From Gordonia sp. ABSL11-1 (GTDB lineage: Bacteria > Actinomycetota > Actinomycetes > Mycobacteriales > Mycobacteriaceae): DNA of 64,000 nucleotides. The position numbers and the translations under genes are program-made. The DNA lies in contig NZ_JASXSI010000024.1 in assembly GCF_030315685.1 (NCBI RefSeq), positions 20,202 to 84,201 of the forward strand. The letters run 5' to 3'. Numbering within the stretch: the first letter of the stretch is position 1; each line of letters opens with the position of its first letter. Of this stretch, positions 27,628-36,214 are shown piece by piece. The notes beneath the pieces are model-generated. The model had not been told where the DNA came from, did no database searches, and worked only from the letters and a program-made list of their open reading frames with translations.

Positions 27628-29016
27628 GTGTCTACACGTCATCCACTCATCATCAACGCATTCGACCTTGCCGCGGCGAACCACCTCAGCCCCGGCCTCT
27701 GGCGAGACCCCGACGACCGGCAGGGTCGGGAGTACACCTCGGCCGTGTTCTGGATCAATCTGGCCAAGGCGCTCGACGACGCGGGATTCGATGCTCTCTT
27801 TCTCGCGGACGGATACGGAGTCCCTTCGGCATACCAGGGAAGCAGCGACAGCGCTCTTGGTTCGGCCGTGCAGACCCCGCGGATCGATCCGGTGCCCATC
27901 GTCTCCATGCTGGCCAGTCACACTCGGCGTCTCGGGTTCGGCGTCACCGTCTCGACCACCTACACAGAGCCCTACGCGACAGCTCGACTCTTGACATCCC
28001 TCGACCACCTCTCCGGCGGACGGGTCGGGTGGAACATCGTCACGTCATCATCCGCCGCTGCGGCGTCGCTGTTCGGCCTCGACGAGATTCCGGCACATCA
28101 GTCCCGCTATGAGCGGGCCGAAGAGTTCGTCGACGTCGCCTATCAACTCTGGGAGGGATCGTGGCAGGACGATGCCCTGATCCTCGACGCCGAGGCGGAC
28201 CGCTACATTGATCCGTCGAAGATTCGTCCCGTCGAGCACGCGGGTGAACACTTCAACGTGCGTGGCATATTCGCCGCGCCGCCCTCACCTCAAGTGACGC
28301 CACTGTTGTTCCAGGCGGGGAGTTCCGCTGCAGGTCTGGCCTTTGCCGGTCGTCACGCCGAGGTGATATTCCTGGCGGGCAACAGTGCGAAACAGATCCG
28401 CGACGAGCGAGAGGCAATACTCGAGCAGGCCGACGCGGCAGGTCGGCGACCCTCGGATCTTCGGTTCCTCAGCGCCATCACGGTGGTGACGGGTGCTACC
28501 GCAGCGGAGGCGGCTGAGAAGTTCGAGCGTTACCGGTCACTGGCCTCGTTCGAGGGAGGATTGACGCTTCTGTCGGGCTGGACCGGAATCGATTGGTCCA
28601 CGTATGACCTGGATGCGCCGATCGAATACCTGCCCATCGAAACCCACAAGTCGATGCTGAAGGAACTTGCGGGGCACTACGGCGACCGGACCTGGACTTT
28701 GAGGGAGGCGGCTGAGTACGTCGCATTGGGCGGTCTGCGGCCCGTCCTCACCGGCGATCCGGTCGCGGTTGCCGACCAGATCGAGGAACTCGTCGACGCG
28801 ACCGGCGTCGACGGCTTCAACCTAGCCAATATTGTCAGCCCCACTTCGTATCTGGACTTCATTGAGTACATCATTCCGCAGTTGCGCCGACGTGGACTCT
28901 TCCGTCCGGAAGGCGCGACCGGTACCTTGCGATCGCAGATTTTCGGTACCGACAGGGTCCCGACCCGGCATCCGGCTGCCCGGTACCGCCGAACCTTGGC
29001 GGGCGAGGTCGTCTGA
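27628..29016 (+). CDS. LLM-class flavin-dependent monooxygenase (NtaA/SnaA/DszA family)
   Basis: A 462-residue luciferase-like monooxygenase. The start is GTG 27628, directly before the conserved STRHPLIINAF opening; the longer open frame upstream overlaps the BVMO gene in another frame. Motifs are HLSPGLWRDPDDR (19-31), AGFDALFLADGYG and LDHLSGGRVGWNIVTS (125-140). It follows the BVMO gene by 64 bp on the same strand and is probably the last gene of the importer operon. Its opening residues are very similar to those of the convergent gene at 29275-30681, so the two are likely paralogues by duplication. Confidence 0.92.
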   Translation: MSTRHPLIINAFDLAAANHLSPGLWRDPDDRQGREYTSAVFWINLAKALDDAGFDALFLADGYGVPSAYQGSSDSALGSAVQTPRIDPVPIVSMLASHTRRLGFGVTVSTTYTEPYATARLLTSLDHLSGGRVGWNIVTSSSAAAASLFGLDEIPAHQSRYERAEEFVDVAYQLWEGSWQDDALILDAEADRYIDPSKIRPVEHAGEHFNVRGIFAAPPSPQVTPLLFQAGSSAAGLAFAGRHAEVIFLAGNSAKQIRDEREAILEQADAAGRRPSDLRFLSAITVVTGATAAEAAEKFERYRSLASFEGGLTLLSGWTGIDWSTYDLDAPIEYLPIETHKSMLKELAGHYGDRTWTLREAAEYVALGGLRPVLTGDPVAVADQIEELVDATGVDGFNLANIVSPTSYLDFIEYIIPQLRRRGLFRPEGATGTLRSQIFGTDRVPTRHPAARYRRTLAGEVV

Positions 29017-29274
29017 GCCGAACCCTGCGAGCAGCGGTCGTCCGTTTCTGGGCAGTACCGGTGCGTCTGGTCGGCAGCGCGTGTGGGGGAGACCTCGATC
29101 CAGAGAGATCCGCCTTCACCGCCGCAACCCTGTGGATGTGAGCGTCACCGCGGTCGTCCGAATCTTCGCATCAGTCCCGCAATGCGGTACAAGCCCCAGG
29201 CGCGCACAGGCTTTGGGGGAAGGAACCGTCGGCTGGTGAACCCGGGCCGAGGGTCCGACGGGCCGTTGTTGCCG
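29017..29274. other. Convergent intergenic region
   Basis: About 260 bases between two convergently transcribed, related monooxygenase genes. No gene is recognised, and I could not pick out a strong hairpin with a T-run. Confidence 0.35.
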
Positions 29275-30681
29275 TCAGCGACTGGTCACCACTGACTGGG
29301 CCAGTCTCCGAGCTCGATGATCGGGCGCGATGCGGCTGGACCCGGTTCCCATGAGCCTCTCCCGAAGGGTGCCGGAAGGATAATCGGGCCAGACATGTCC
29401 CTGCTCCTGGAGTACCGGGATCACGTGGTCGGCGAAATCCTTGTACGTGCCAGGGCTCGTGATGTGGAACAGGTTGAAACCATCGACACCAGTGCGATTC
29501 GCAATGCCGACGAGTTCGCGCGCGGTCGACGCCGGACCTCCCACAACCAATCCGCGTCTACCACCCAACGCGATGTTTCGGGCGGCTTCCCGAAGGGTCT
29601 TCGGTGGCTCCCCGTGGGCACCTGCCAATCCTGGCAGAATACTGCGCTGGGCGTCCGTGGCGACCTCGACGATCGGAGCGTCGAGATCGTGATGCGTCCA
29701 ATCGTGCCCGGTCCATCCAGAAAGCATTGCAACGGCGGTGGTCTCACTCGCGTAGTTACGCACATACTGGTACTTCTCGCGTGCCTCCGCATCGGTGGAA
29801 CCAGTGATCACCGCGAGCGGCATGACGAACTTCAGCGACCCCGGGTCACGGCCGGCGGAGGCGGCGTGGGCACGGGTATTGGCTACGAGCGTGCGCACTC
29901 GACCATCGGTGTCGCCATTGGTGAATACCACTTCCGCGTTCTCTGCCGCGAACCGGACCCCCCGAGGAGAAGCGCCGGCCTGAAAGAGCACCGGTGTCCG
30001 CTGGTCGGATGGCGGCGACGAAAGCGGGCCGGCTACATGAAAGTACTTCCCCTCGTGATTGATTCGATGAACTTTCGAAGGATCGACAAACATCTCGCTG
30101 TCGACGTCGCGGACGAGGGCGCCGTCTTCCCACGATCCCTCCCACAGCTTGTATGTCGCGTCCAGGAAGTCTTGGCCGCGGTCATAGCGTTCATCGTGGG
30201 GAATCTGTTTGTCGAGACCAAAGTTCTTGGCCGCGGAATCGAGTATCGAGGTCACGATGTTCCAGCCGATACGACCACCGGAGAGATGGTCGAGAGCGGT
30301 GAACCGGCGGGCAAGTGAGAACGGGCGTTCATAGGTCGTCGAGGCGGTGAGGCCGAAGCCGAGTCTGGATGTCTGCCCGATCAGTGCGGCGACGACCGGA
30401 AGGGGATCTATGTTCGGTGTCTGGGAGGCGTGTCGGAGGGCGTAGTCGGGTGTGCCGCCGACACTGTCCGGAACGCCGAGGCTGTCCGCGAAGAAGATGG
30501 CATCGAACTTCGCGTTCTCGACAGTCCGCGCCAGATCCGACCAGTACGCCAGATCGACGAAGCCAGTGTTCCCTCTGTCTTCCGGGTTTCGCCACTGGCC
30601 GGGAGACAGGTGACTTGCTGCGCCCGACAAGAACGCGTTGATGATGAGACGCCGGGGATGAGCTGTCGTGGCCTCTGTCAC
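29275..30681 (-). CDS. LLM-class flavin-dependent monooxygenase (NtaA/SnaA/DszA family)
   Basis: A 468-residue luciferase-like monooxygenase. The GTG at 30681 is preceded by AAGGAGATCTC. Motifs are RRLIINAFLSGAASHLSPG, NAKFDAIFFAD, LDHLSGGRIGWNIVTS (130-145) and PPSDQRTPVLFQAGAS. It is transcribed alone on the minus strand towards its relative at 27628-29016, with which it shares the LIINAF...HLSPG...WR opening and similar spacing. The substrate is unknown, and an upstream region of almost 700 bases precedes it. Confidence 0.92.
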   Translation of the reverse strand: MTEATTAHPRRLIINAFLSGAASHLSPGQWRNPEDRGNTGFVDLAYWSDLARTVENAKFDAIFFADSLGVPDSVGGTPDYALRHASQTPNIDPLPVVAALIGQTSRLGFGLTASTTYERPFSLARRFTALDHLSGGRIGWNIVTSILDSAAKNFGLDKQIPHDERYDRGQDFLDATYKLWEGSWEDGALVRDVDSEMFVDPSKVHRINHEGKYFHVAGPLSSPPSDQRTPVLFQAGASPRGVRFAAENAEVVFTNGDTDGRVRTLVANTRAHAASAGRDPGSLKFVMPLAVITGSTDAEAREKYQYVRNYASETTAVAMLSGWTGHDWTHHDLDAPIVEVATDAQRSILPGLAGAHGEPPKTLREAARNIALGGRRGLVVGGPASTARELVGIANRTGVDGFNLFHITSPGTYKDFADHVIPVLQEQGHVWPDYPSGTLRERLMGTGSSRIAPDHRARRLAQSVVTSR

Positions 30682-31360
30682 CGAGATCTCCTTCGAAGTC
30701 GTCTGCTCGCCATGCTAAGACGAGTGGCGGACTGTCGGCGGAGTTTCGACCACTGTGATTGAGACGCCAGGGACAACTCCGGCCGGAGTCGCTGCCGGCC
30801 GAACCCGGACGGCGCACCGGGTGCTTCCGCAGACGACGCGATCCGGGTCGCCGCCGGCGTGGAGCTCATGAGACGTACTGCACCGTCCGATTGCTCGACG
30901 CCGGTGAAAATGCTCAGCCTCTGCAGATCTCGTGTGCGGTTCCGTCGAGTGCCCGGTCGGCCCGGATCGACCCGGTTGCCGCAACGAGTGCGGCGTGCGG
31001 ACCACAGCGCCCGATCACACCAGCGTGGCTTGCGTGAAACGCACTCCGAACTCTGCTCGGAGGGCCTTGGGCTGTCGCTGGTACGCGAGCTCGGAGCCGA
31101 TTGCGCCATCATGCCGATTCGTGTTCCGACGTGCGTGCGGTCATGACAAGACCGTTGCGACCGTCCACGACGTCACCGGCGCGAACACGCGAATTGCCAT
31201 ATCCACCACGGTGTTCCGCTGCGGTACGTTCTCGCTGGTGTAGTGGAGCGCTTGCCACTGTTGAGCGGGTCCGCACGTCGAGAACGGGCCGGTATCCACG
31301 ACGGCGGCGTGCAACGGTCTACCAGTTCCTGCCGTGTCGGAGAGCCGGAGTGCACTCAGC
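30682..31360. other. Long intergenic region without a recognised gene
   Basis: About 680 bases between two minus-strand genes. It should contain the promoter of the monooxygenase at 29275-30681. Several open frames of 60-145 codons exist on both strands, but they are rich in Arg/Ser/Pro as expected of out-of-frame GC-rich DNA and carry no recognisable domain. A decayed gene is possible. Confidence 0.4.
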
Positions 31361-32530
31361 TCAGTCGTCGTCGGCGTTGAGGTCCGGCGGCGTCGACATG
31401 TGGTGCCAGTAGCCGGTCATCCGCACTCGTCGTCGCTCGACGGCCCGCTTGCGGCGCAGGTAGTTGGTGACCGATCTCATCGTCCGCGCTTCGGCGCCGC
31501 CCCACGCGTAGACGTTTCCCTCGGGCAGGTCGAGTTCGCGCACGGCGTCGAGGAGCAGATCCGTCGTGCCGGCGGGAGAGTCGCCGCGCACCAGCCAGGT
31601 GATGTGGATGCCCTCGCGCTCAGGGAGATCGAGGCGGTCGCGCTCGTCGCCGATTTCGACGAAGACGTGGGCCGAGGTGTCCTCGGGAAGGTGCTCGAGG
31701 ATCACGCAGATCGCGGGCAGGCCGGTCTCGTCACCGACCAGCAGTACCCAGTCGGTGTCGGCCGGGGGCTCGTAGATCGTGCGAGGACCCCAGAGCGCCA
31801 CCGGATCACCGGGCCGGGCGCCGGCCGCCCATCGGGCGGAGGGGCCGGGCTCGGCGTGGCTGTTCTCACCGATGCCGTGGAGGACGAAGAGCATGTCGAT
31901 TTCGGCGGACTCCGGTCGCCAACGGCGTAGCGTGTAGTAGCCACCGACCGGCCGGTTCTCGTCGGTGAACCTGCCGAAGTCCTCGCGTGAGAACGAGGCG
32001 TCGACGGTCAGGTCGGTGCGGCCGGCCGGCGGTGTCATCACGTAAAGGAACTGATCGTGCCCGCCGGGTGTGTACGAGGCCAGATCGCCACCGCCAAAGG
32101 TGATCTGGGCGAAAGTCGGGGTGACTCGTTCGACCTTCGTCACTTCGGTGATGTAGGTGCGAATCGCGCCGAGTTGTTGCGCTTGTGCTTCGGGGACGCT
32201 CAATGTGGTGATGCCCAGCGTGGTGCGGGCGTCCGCGATGACCTCGATCATCAGTGCCTCGATGTCCAGCAGGGTGGTGGCCCGATGTGAGAATGACGCC
32301 GTTATCTCGTGATGGATGCCATCGTGCGTGGTGGCCCGCAGTGCCAGAGCGTCGACCTCGATGCCGGTGAGCTTGGCACCGTCGACGTCGGTACCGAGCC
32401 GGGCACGGCAGATGATCTCGACAGCATCGGCGTAGTTGGCGTTGTAATGTTCGACCAGTCTCGGATTGACCTCGGCCACCTGCTCGGCGATGGACGGTTC
32501 CTCGGTCGCGGCGGTGTGTTCGGTCACCAT
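31361..32530 (-). CDS. Siderophore-interacting FAD protein with N-terminal DUF2470 domain
   Basis: A 389-residue protein with two parts. The N-terminal 100 or so residues (RLVEHYNANYADAVEIICRA and following) look like a DUF2470/haem-utilisation-type domain. From about 118 the siderophore-interacting/ViuB ferric reductase fold begins, with an FAD-binding segment (YTPGGHDQFLYV, YYTLRRW) and a C-terminal NAD(P)-binding half (WVLLVGDETGLPAI, YAWGGAEARTMRSV). It likely reduces ferric siderophores in the cytosol to release iron. The ATG at 32530 has AGGGAGG upstream. An iron-box-like palindrome sits about 80 bp upstream, which agrees with iron-responsive control. Confidence 0.88.
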   Translation of the reverse strand: MVTEHTAATEEPSIAEQVAEVNPRLVEHYNANYADAVEIICRARLGTDVDGAKLTGIEVDALALRATTHDGIHHEITASFSHRATTLLDIEALMIEVIADARTTLGITTLSVPEAQAQQLGAIRTYITEVTKVERVTPTFAQITFGGGDLASYTPGGHDQFLYVMTPPAGRTDLTVDASFSREDFGRFTDENRPVGGYYTLRRWRPESAEIDMLFVLHGIGENSHAEPGPSARWAAGARPGDPVALWGPRTIYEPPADTDWVLLVGDETGLPAICVILEHLPEDTSAHVFVEIGDERDRLDLPEREGIHITWLVRGDSPAGTTDLLLDAVRELDLPEGNVYAWGGAEARTMRSVTNYLRRKRAVERRRVRMTGYWHHMSTPPDLNADDD

Positions 32531-32935
32531 GGGCGGTCGTCCTCCCTATCGACGGTTCAGGGCGTGTACGAGGGCGCGAGACCTGGCCATCGGGTGGGCC
32601 GGAAAGCCAAGGCTTACCTTGCCCACCGTAGCGAACGACCGTTGCGGCGACAATCGTCCGTCGCCTGGATGAGGATCGGCCCTGTCGTCGACCGGAGACG
32701 GAGCGGTACCGGCGTGGAAGGCGGGTCGCCACCTGACCGAGCTTCGGCAGGCCCAGAGCGATTCGGTTCGCTGTAGGCGAGTGTTCTCAAGCCGATCTGC
32801 GCGAAGTCCTTCCCCGGCCGGCCGATCATGCCGGCCGATAGTCGGCGACGTCGCCTCCGGCCGTGCAGCCGGACGCTCAACGGCGTCGGTCGAATCCGCT
32901 GTGCCGGCACTCGCGGGAGGCTCGATCGCCCCGGG
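32531..32935. other. Intergenic region upstream of the siderophore-interacting protein gene
   Basis: About 400 bases between the MarR-family gene and the siderophore-interacting protein gene, both minus. The iron-box-like site (32608-32621) lies in the part proximal to the latter. No coding sequence with recognisable features is seen in the rest. Confidence 0.4.
32608..32621. promoter_or_regulatory. Iron-box-like palindrome (DtxR/IdeR type)
   Basis: CAAGG-CTTA-CCTTG, a perfect 5-bp inverted repeat. Its core AGGCTTACCT differs by one base from the AGGCTAACCT core of the actinobacterial DtxR/IdeR box. It lies about 80 bp upstream of the start of a siderophore-interacting protein gene, a classic target of this regulon. 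The site was found by eye and not scored. Confidence 0.5.
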
Positions 32936-33424
32936 TCAGTAGGGCAGTTCTCCGACTCGATGCTGCATCGCGGCCACCAGGATGTCCAACGCCTCCACCA
33001 CCCGGTCGCGATCCGCGCCCAAACTGGACAACAGGTCGGCCTCGATGGCCAGTTGCCGCGGGAAGAAAGTGTCGACGATCTCTTTGCCGGCGTCGGTGAC
33101 AGTGACCACCCGGGCACGCCGGTCCGACCGGCTCGGAGCCCGCGTGATGTAACCGCGATTCTCCAGCTTCGTCAAGGTCTTCCCCGCCGCAGGCCGCGAG
33201 ATCCGCATCGTATCGGCCAAGCGCCGAGCGATCATCGGCTCCGGGTCGTGGCGAAGCACGATGAGCATGTCGAGTTCCGGCGCGCTGAGTGGTGCACCGT
33301 CCAGCATCGGCTCGAGCGCGCGTTCGAACATTGCCGACACGGCCTTGATCAACGCCACGATCTCCATCGGCGAGGTATCGAGCTCTGGGGCGTGCGCCCT
33401 CCAGAGATCGCGAGTTGCGATCAC
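32936..33424 (-). CDS. MarR-family transcriptional regulator
   Basis: A 162-residue winged-helix regulator. LSAPELDMLIVLRHDPEPM leads into the recognition helix region (RRLADTMRISRPAAGKTLTKLENRGYI), and the wing has PSRSDRRARVVTVTDAG, a textbook MarR pattern. The start is GTG at 33424, with GGAGGAG about six bases upstream. It is divergent from the SDR gene at 33530 over a short AT-rich gap, so it probably represses itself and that gene in response to a small, perhaps phenolic, ligand. Confidence 0.92.
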   Translation of the reverse strand: MIATRDLWRAHAPELDTSPMEIVALIKAVSAMFERALEPMLDGAPLSAPELDMLIVLRHDPEPMIARRLADTMRISRPAAGKTLTKLENRGYITRAPSRSDRRARVVTVTDAGKEIVDTFFPRQLAIEADLLSSLGADRDRVVEALDILVAAMQHRVGELPY

Positions 33425-33529
33425 CAGATCTCCTCCATATAGTTAACCAGTAGCCTTCTTATTAATATAATTCTATTCCGGGGATGCGGAAGGCCTCCCG
33501 AGGAACGCTCACACGAAGGGAAGAGTCTC
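33425..33529. promoter_or_regulatory. AT-rich divergent MarR/SDR promoter region
   Basis: A 105-base gap with a strikingly AT-rich core at about 33437-33476, containing TATAGTTAACCAGTA and ATTAATATAATT, in otherwise GC-rich DNA. GTTAAC (33442-33447) is a perfect palindrome and may be part of the MarR operator overlapping both promoters. Confidence 0.45.
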
Positions 33530-34249
33530 ATGGACCTCAATCAAGCCGTGGTGATGGTGACCGGAGCATCGTCGGGGATCGGCGCGGCAACCGCCGCTGC
33601 TGCTGCCGCCGGCGGGGCCCACGTGGTGCTGCTGGCACGCCGCGATGAACAACTGCGGCGGCTTGCCGAAGAGATAGACCGCGGCCCCGGCGACGCCCTG
33701 GCTGTGCGATGTGACGTGACCGACCCAGAGCAGATCAGCGCGGCGGTGCGTGCTGCACTTGATGCGTACGGCCGGATCGATGTGCTCGTCAACAATGCCG
33801 GGCAGGGCTTGCAGGCAGGGATCGAGGAGATCGACCCGGGCGACTTCGAAGCCGTGCTCAGACTCAACCTGGTCGCGCCGCTGCGCATGATGCAGGCCGT
33901 TGTGCCCACGATGCGCGCCCAACGGGCGGGCAGCATCGTCAACATCAGCTCCGGCATCACCCTCAAGGTGATTCCGGGTTCGGGTGCCTACGCCGGCTCG
34001 AAGGCCGGGCTCAACCAGCTGTCGGCCATCGCCCGCGCAGAACTCGCCACCGCTGGGATCACGGTGTCCACCGTCTATCCGTTCATCACGGCGACCGAGT
34101 TCCTGGACTCGATCCGGGCTGGCCATGAGGCCGCCGCAGCTCTCGAACGCGACCACGGCCCGCAACCCGACAGTCCCGAACGGGTCGCCGAGGCGATCCT
34201 CGACGTCATCCGCACCGGAGCCGAGCAGGTCAGCCTGGAACCGGCATGA
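33530..34249 (+). CDS. SDR-family NAD(P)-dependent oxidoreductase
   Basis: A 239-residue classical short-chain dehydrogenase/reductase. The cofactor motif TGASSGIG is at 11-18, NNAG is in the middle, and the catalytic triad is S141, Y154 and K158 (YAGSK). It is cytosolic and interconverts an alcohol and a ketone or aldehyde; an Arg-rich stretch after the second strand (LLARRDEQLRR) suggests NADP preference. GAAGGGAAGA precedes the ATG at 33530. It is divergent from the MarR gene and not followed closely by another plus-strand gene, so it is probably transcribed alone. Confidence 0.92.
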   Translation: MDLNQAVVMVTGASSGIGAATAAAAAAGGAHVVLLARRDEQLRRLAEEIDRGPGDALAVRCDVTDPEQISAAVRAALDAYGRIDVLVNNAGQGLQAGIEEIDPGDFEAVLRLNLVAPLRMMQAVVPTMRAQRAGSIVNISSGITLKVIPGSGAYAGSKAGLNQLSAIARAELATAGITVSTVYPFITATEFLDSIRAGHEAAAALERDHGPQPDSPERVAEAILDVIRTGAEQVSLEPA

Positions 34250-34637
34250 CGGCTCCTGGTTCTCGCCTCACGCCGGGCGTAGCTGACCGTGTGAGATGAC
34301 CTGCACCCAACACCGCTTCCACTTGTCGCGTTGAATCATCCGCTGAATCGAGAGATATCCTGTTGTGCTGCAGCATGATCGAGTCCCCGCCGCCTGAACT
34401 TTCGATTCAAGGGGCACCGCACAACATGGTTGCGGACTGACCCATGCTCCGTGAGAAGTGGTCACGTCACCGGGCATTCGGGGCGGACCCGTAGCGATGA
34501 CACGGGATGGTCTATCCGGACCGAAAACCTCTGTGGCACTGTCGATACCGAGATGGCTCAGGTGTGACGCCGCCGCCCGGGGTGCTGTCGGCGAGTCGGT
34601 GCCGGGGCAGGACTCATCGCGAGGTGTCGTGGCACGC
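34250..34637. other. Convergent intergenic region, no gene recognised
   Basis: About 390 bases between the convergent SDR gene and the minus-strand MDR gene. A minus-strand open frame spans it but has no recognisable motif and no plausible start. The segment around 34290-34390 is less GC-rich than the flanks, and no clear terminator hairpin is found. Confidence 0.35.
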
Positions 34638-35687
34638 TCAGTGGTCGGCCCCGTGCACATCGACCACGACCTTGCCTACGTGGGAACGGTCGACCAACCG
34701 TTCGTAGGCCAGGGGTGCGTCCTCGAACCCGATCAGGGCGTCCACCACAGGGCGTAGTCGATGTACCGCGATCGCCCGGTTCATCATCTCGAAATCATGG
34801 CGGCTCCCAACGGTGACCCGTCGCAGCGACAGCGAACGACCGTGCAGGACGCGAGGGTCGAACGTGGTTGCGTCTGAGTCGGCGAATCCGCCGCCGCCGA
34901 CGTGTGCGATCTCGCCGCCGACGGCTGTGCTCCGGATTGATCGTTCGAGGGTCTGCGGTCCGACCGTTTCGATAACCCGATCGACGCCGTATCCATCGGT
35001 GGCCTCCAGGACCTCCTTGTCCCATGACGAGTTCGTACTGTAATCGATGACCGTGTCAGCGCCCAGGGCTTTCAACCTCGCTGCCTTTGTCCCGGATGAT
35101 GTGGCGGCAATGATGCGAACCCCGAACAACTGTCCCAATTGGACGACGAACAACGAGACACCGCCGGTTCCAAGCGTCAGGATCGTCTGGCCGGGAAGAA
35201 CTGGCCGGTGTCCGGTCAGCGCAGACCACGCGGTGACTGCAGAGCAGGGCAGAGTAGCCGCTTCGCACGCGCTCAGGTGCGCCGGCGGCCGGACGAGTTC
35301 GTGCTCCTCGCAGACCAGCCATTCGGCGAGAAGTCCGTCGCGGCCGGCACCGAACTGATCCCCGGCGTACTCGGGTTCCAGGGGTCCGCTGCGCCACCGC
35401 GGGAAATAGGTGCTGACGACCCGGTCGCCGACGTTCAGGTGTCGCACCAGTGGTCCGACCGCCACCACATCCCCGGCCCCGTCGGACAGCGGAATCGTGC
35501 CCGCATCCGCCTTCAGCGCGTAGGTGTTTCGCAGGATCATCGCGTCCCGGAAGTTCAGCGCGGCGGCCCGGACCCGTACCACCACCTGCCGGCCCACAGG
35601 TTCAGGTGGTTCGGTGGACACCTCGTCGAGCGACAGTCCGTCTGCGATGCTGCCGAGATGGTTGCCGGTCAACGACCAGGACCGCAT
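34638..35687 (-). CDS. MDR-family (zinc-independent) alcohol dehydrogenase / quinone reductase-like protein
   Basis: A 349-residue medium-chain dehydrogenase/reductase. The GroES-like half has ALNFRDAMILRNTY and GVGDRV-type residues (HLNVGDRVVSTYFP). The cofactor half has LTLGTGGVSLFVVQL, then AATSSGTKAARLKALGAD, a pattern often NADPH-linked. The zinc ligands of true alcohol dehydrogenases are not seen at the usual GHE position, so a quinone/enone reductase role is likely. It is the last of eight minus-strand genes; its start shares one base with the stop of the flavin reductase gene (TGATG). Confidence 0.9.
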   Translation of the reverse strand: MRSWSLTGNHLGSIADGLSLDEVSTEPPEPVGRQVVVRVRAAALNFRDAMILRNTYALKADAGTIPLSDGAGDVVAVGPLVRHLNVGDRVVSTYFPRWRSGPLEPEYAGDQFGAGRDGLLAEWLVCEEHELVRPPAHLSACEAATLPCSAVTAWSALTGHRPVLPGQTILTLGTGGVSLFVVQLGQLFGVRIIAATSSGTKAARLKALGADTVIDYSTNSSWDKEVLEATDGYGVDRVIETVGPQTLERSIRSTAVGGEIAHVGGGGFADSDATTFDPRVLHGRSLSLRRVTVGSRHDFEMMNRAIAVHRLRPVVDALIGFEDAPLAYERLVDRSHVGKVVVDVHGADH

Positions 35688-36214
35688 CAGAGTTCTCCGG
35701 CAGGTTCGGTGATGCGGCGGAATCCGCCCTGGAAGAAGAGAATCGGGTCGACGTCGTCGGTCATGTGCAATCCACGGACCCGGCCCAGTGCGATCTCGTG
35801 ATCACCGGCGTCGTGGACCTCGTCGAGTGCGCAGGAGATCCGCGCGAGGGCTCCCTCGATGGCGGGCAGACCCCAGTCATCGGGCTCCCACGCGACTTCG
35901 GTGAACTTGTCGCCTCCCTTGGCCGCCAACTTGCCGCAGACATCGCGCTGTGCGGCACCGAGAATGTTGACGCAGTAAGCGCCGCGGGTGCGGATGAGCG
36001 GCCACGTCGTCGACGTCTTCTGTGGGTAGAACGCGACGAGCGGCGGATCGAGTGACACCGAGGTGAACGACGTCGCGATCAATCCGACGGGCTCACCTGT
36101 GGGGCCCGTCGAGGTGACCGCGACGACGCCGCTCGCGAAGTGGCTGAGAACTCGGCGAAATGTGTGGGGGTCCTGCGGATTCAGGGCGGCGGGGGCGAGA
36201 TCGCTGATGGTCAT
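35687..36214 (-). CDS. Flavin reductase (FMN-binding split-barrel, two-component monooxygenase partner)
   Basis: A 175-residue NAD(P)H:flavin oxidoreductase of the HpaC/DszD-like split-barrel family. FRRVLSHFASGVVAVTS near the N-terminus, GLIATSFTSVSLDPPLVAFY and the C-terminal GDHEIALGRV are characteristic. It delivers reduced flavin by diffusion to an oxygenase. The only oxygenase in the same transcription unit is the LLM monooxygenase at 42965-44377, so these two are the obvious pair. It could also serve the other luciferase-like enzymes of the window, none of which has a closer reductase. The start overlaps the RraA-like gene by 4 bp. Confidence 0.92.
   Translation of the reverse strand: MTISDLAPAALNPQDPHTFRRVLSHFASGVVAVTSTGPTGEPVGLIATSFTSVSLDPPLVAFYPQKTSTTWPLIRTRGAYCVNILGAAQRDVCGKLAAKGGDKFTEVAWEPDDWGLPAIEGALARISCALDEVHDAGDHEIALGRVRGLHMTDDVDPILFFQGGFRRITEPAGEL

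Noticed and set aside
30678..31112. A 144-codon minus-strand open frame upstream of the monooxygenase at 29275-30681
   Set aside because: It overlaps the monooxygenase start, is rich in Arg and Ser and has no recognisable motif or ribosome binding site.
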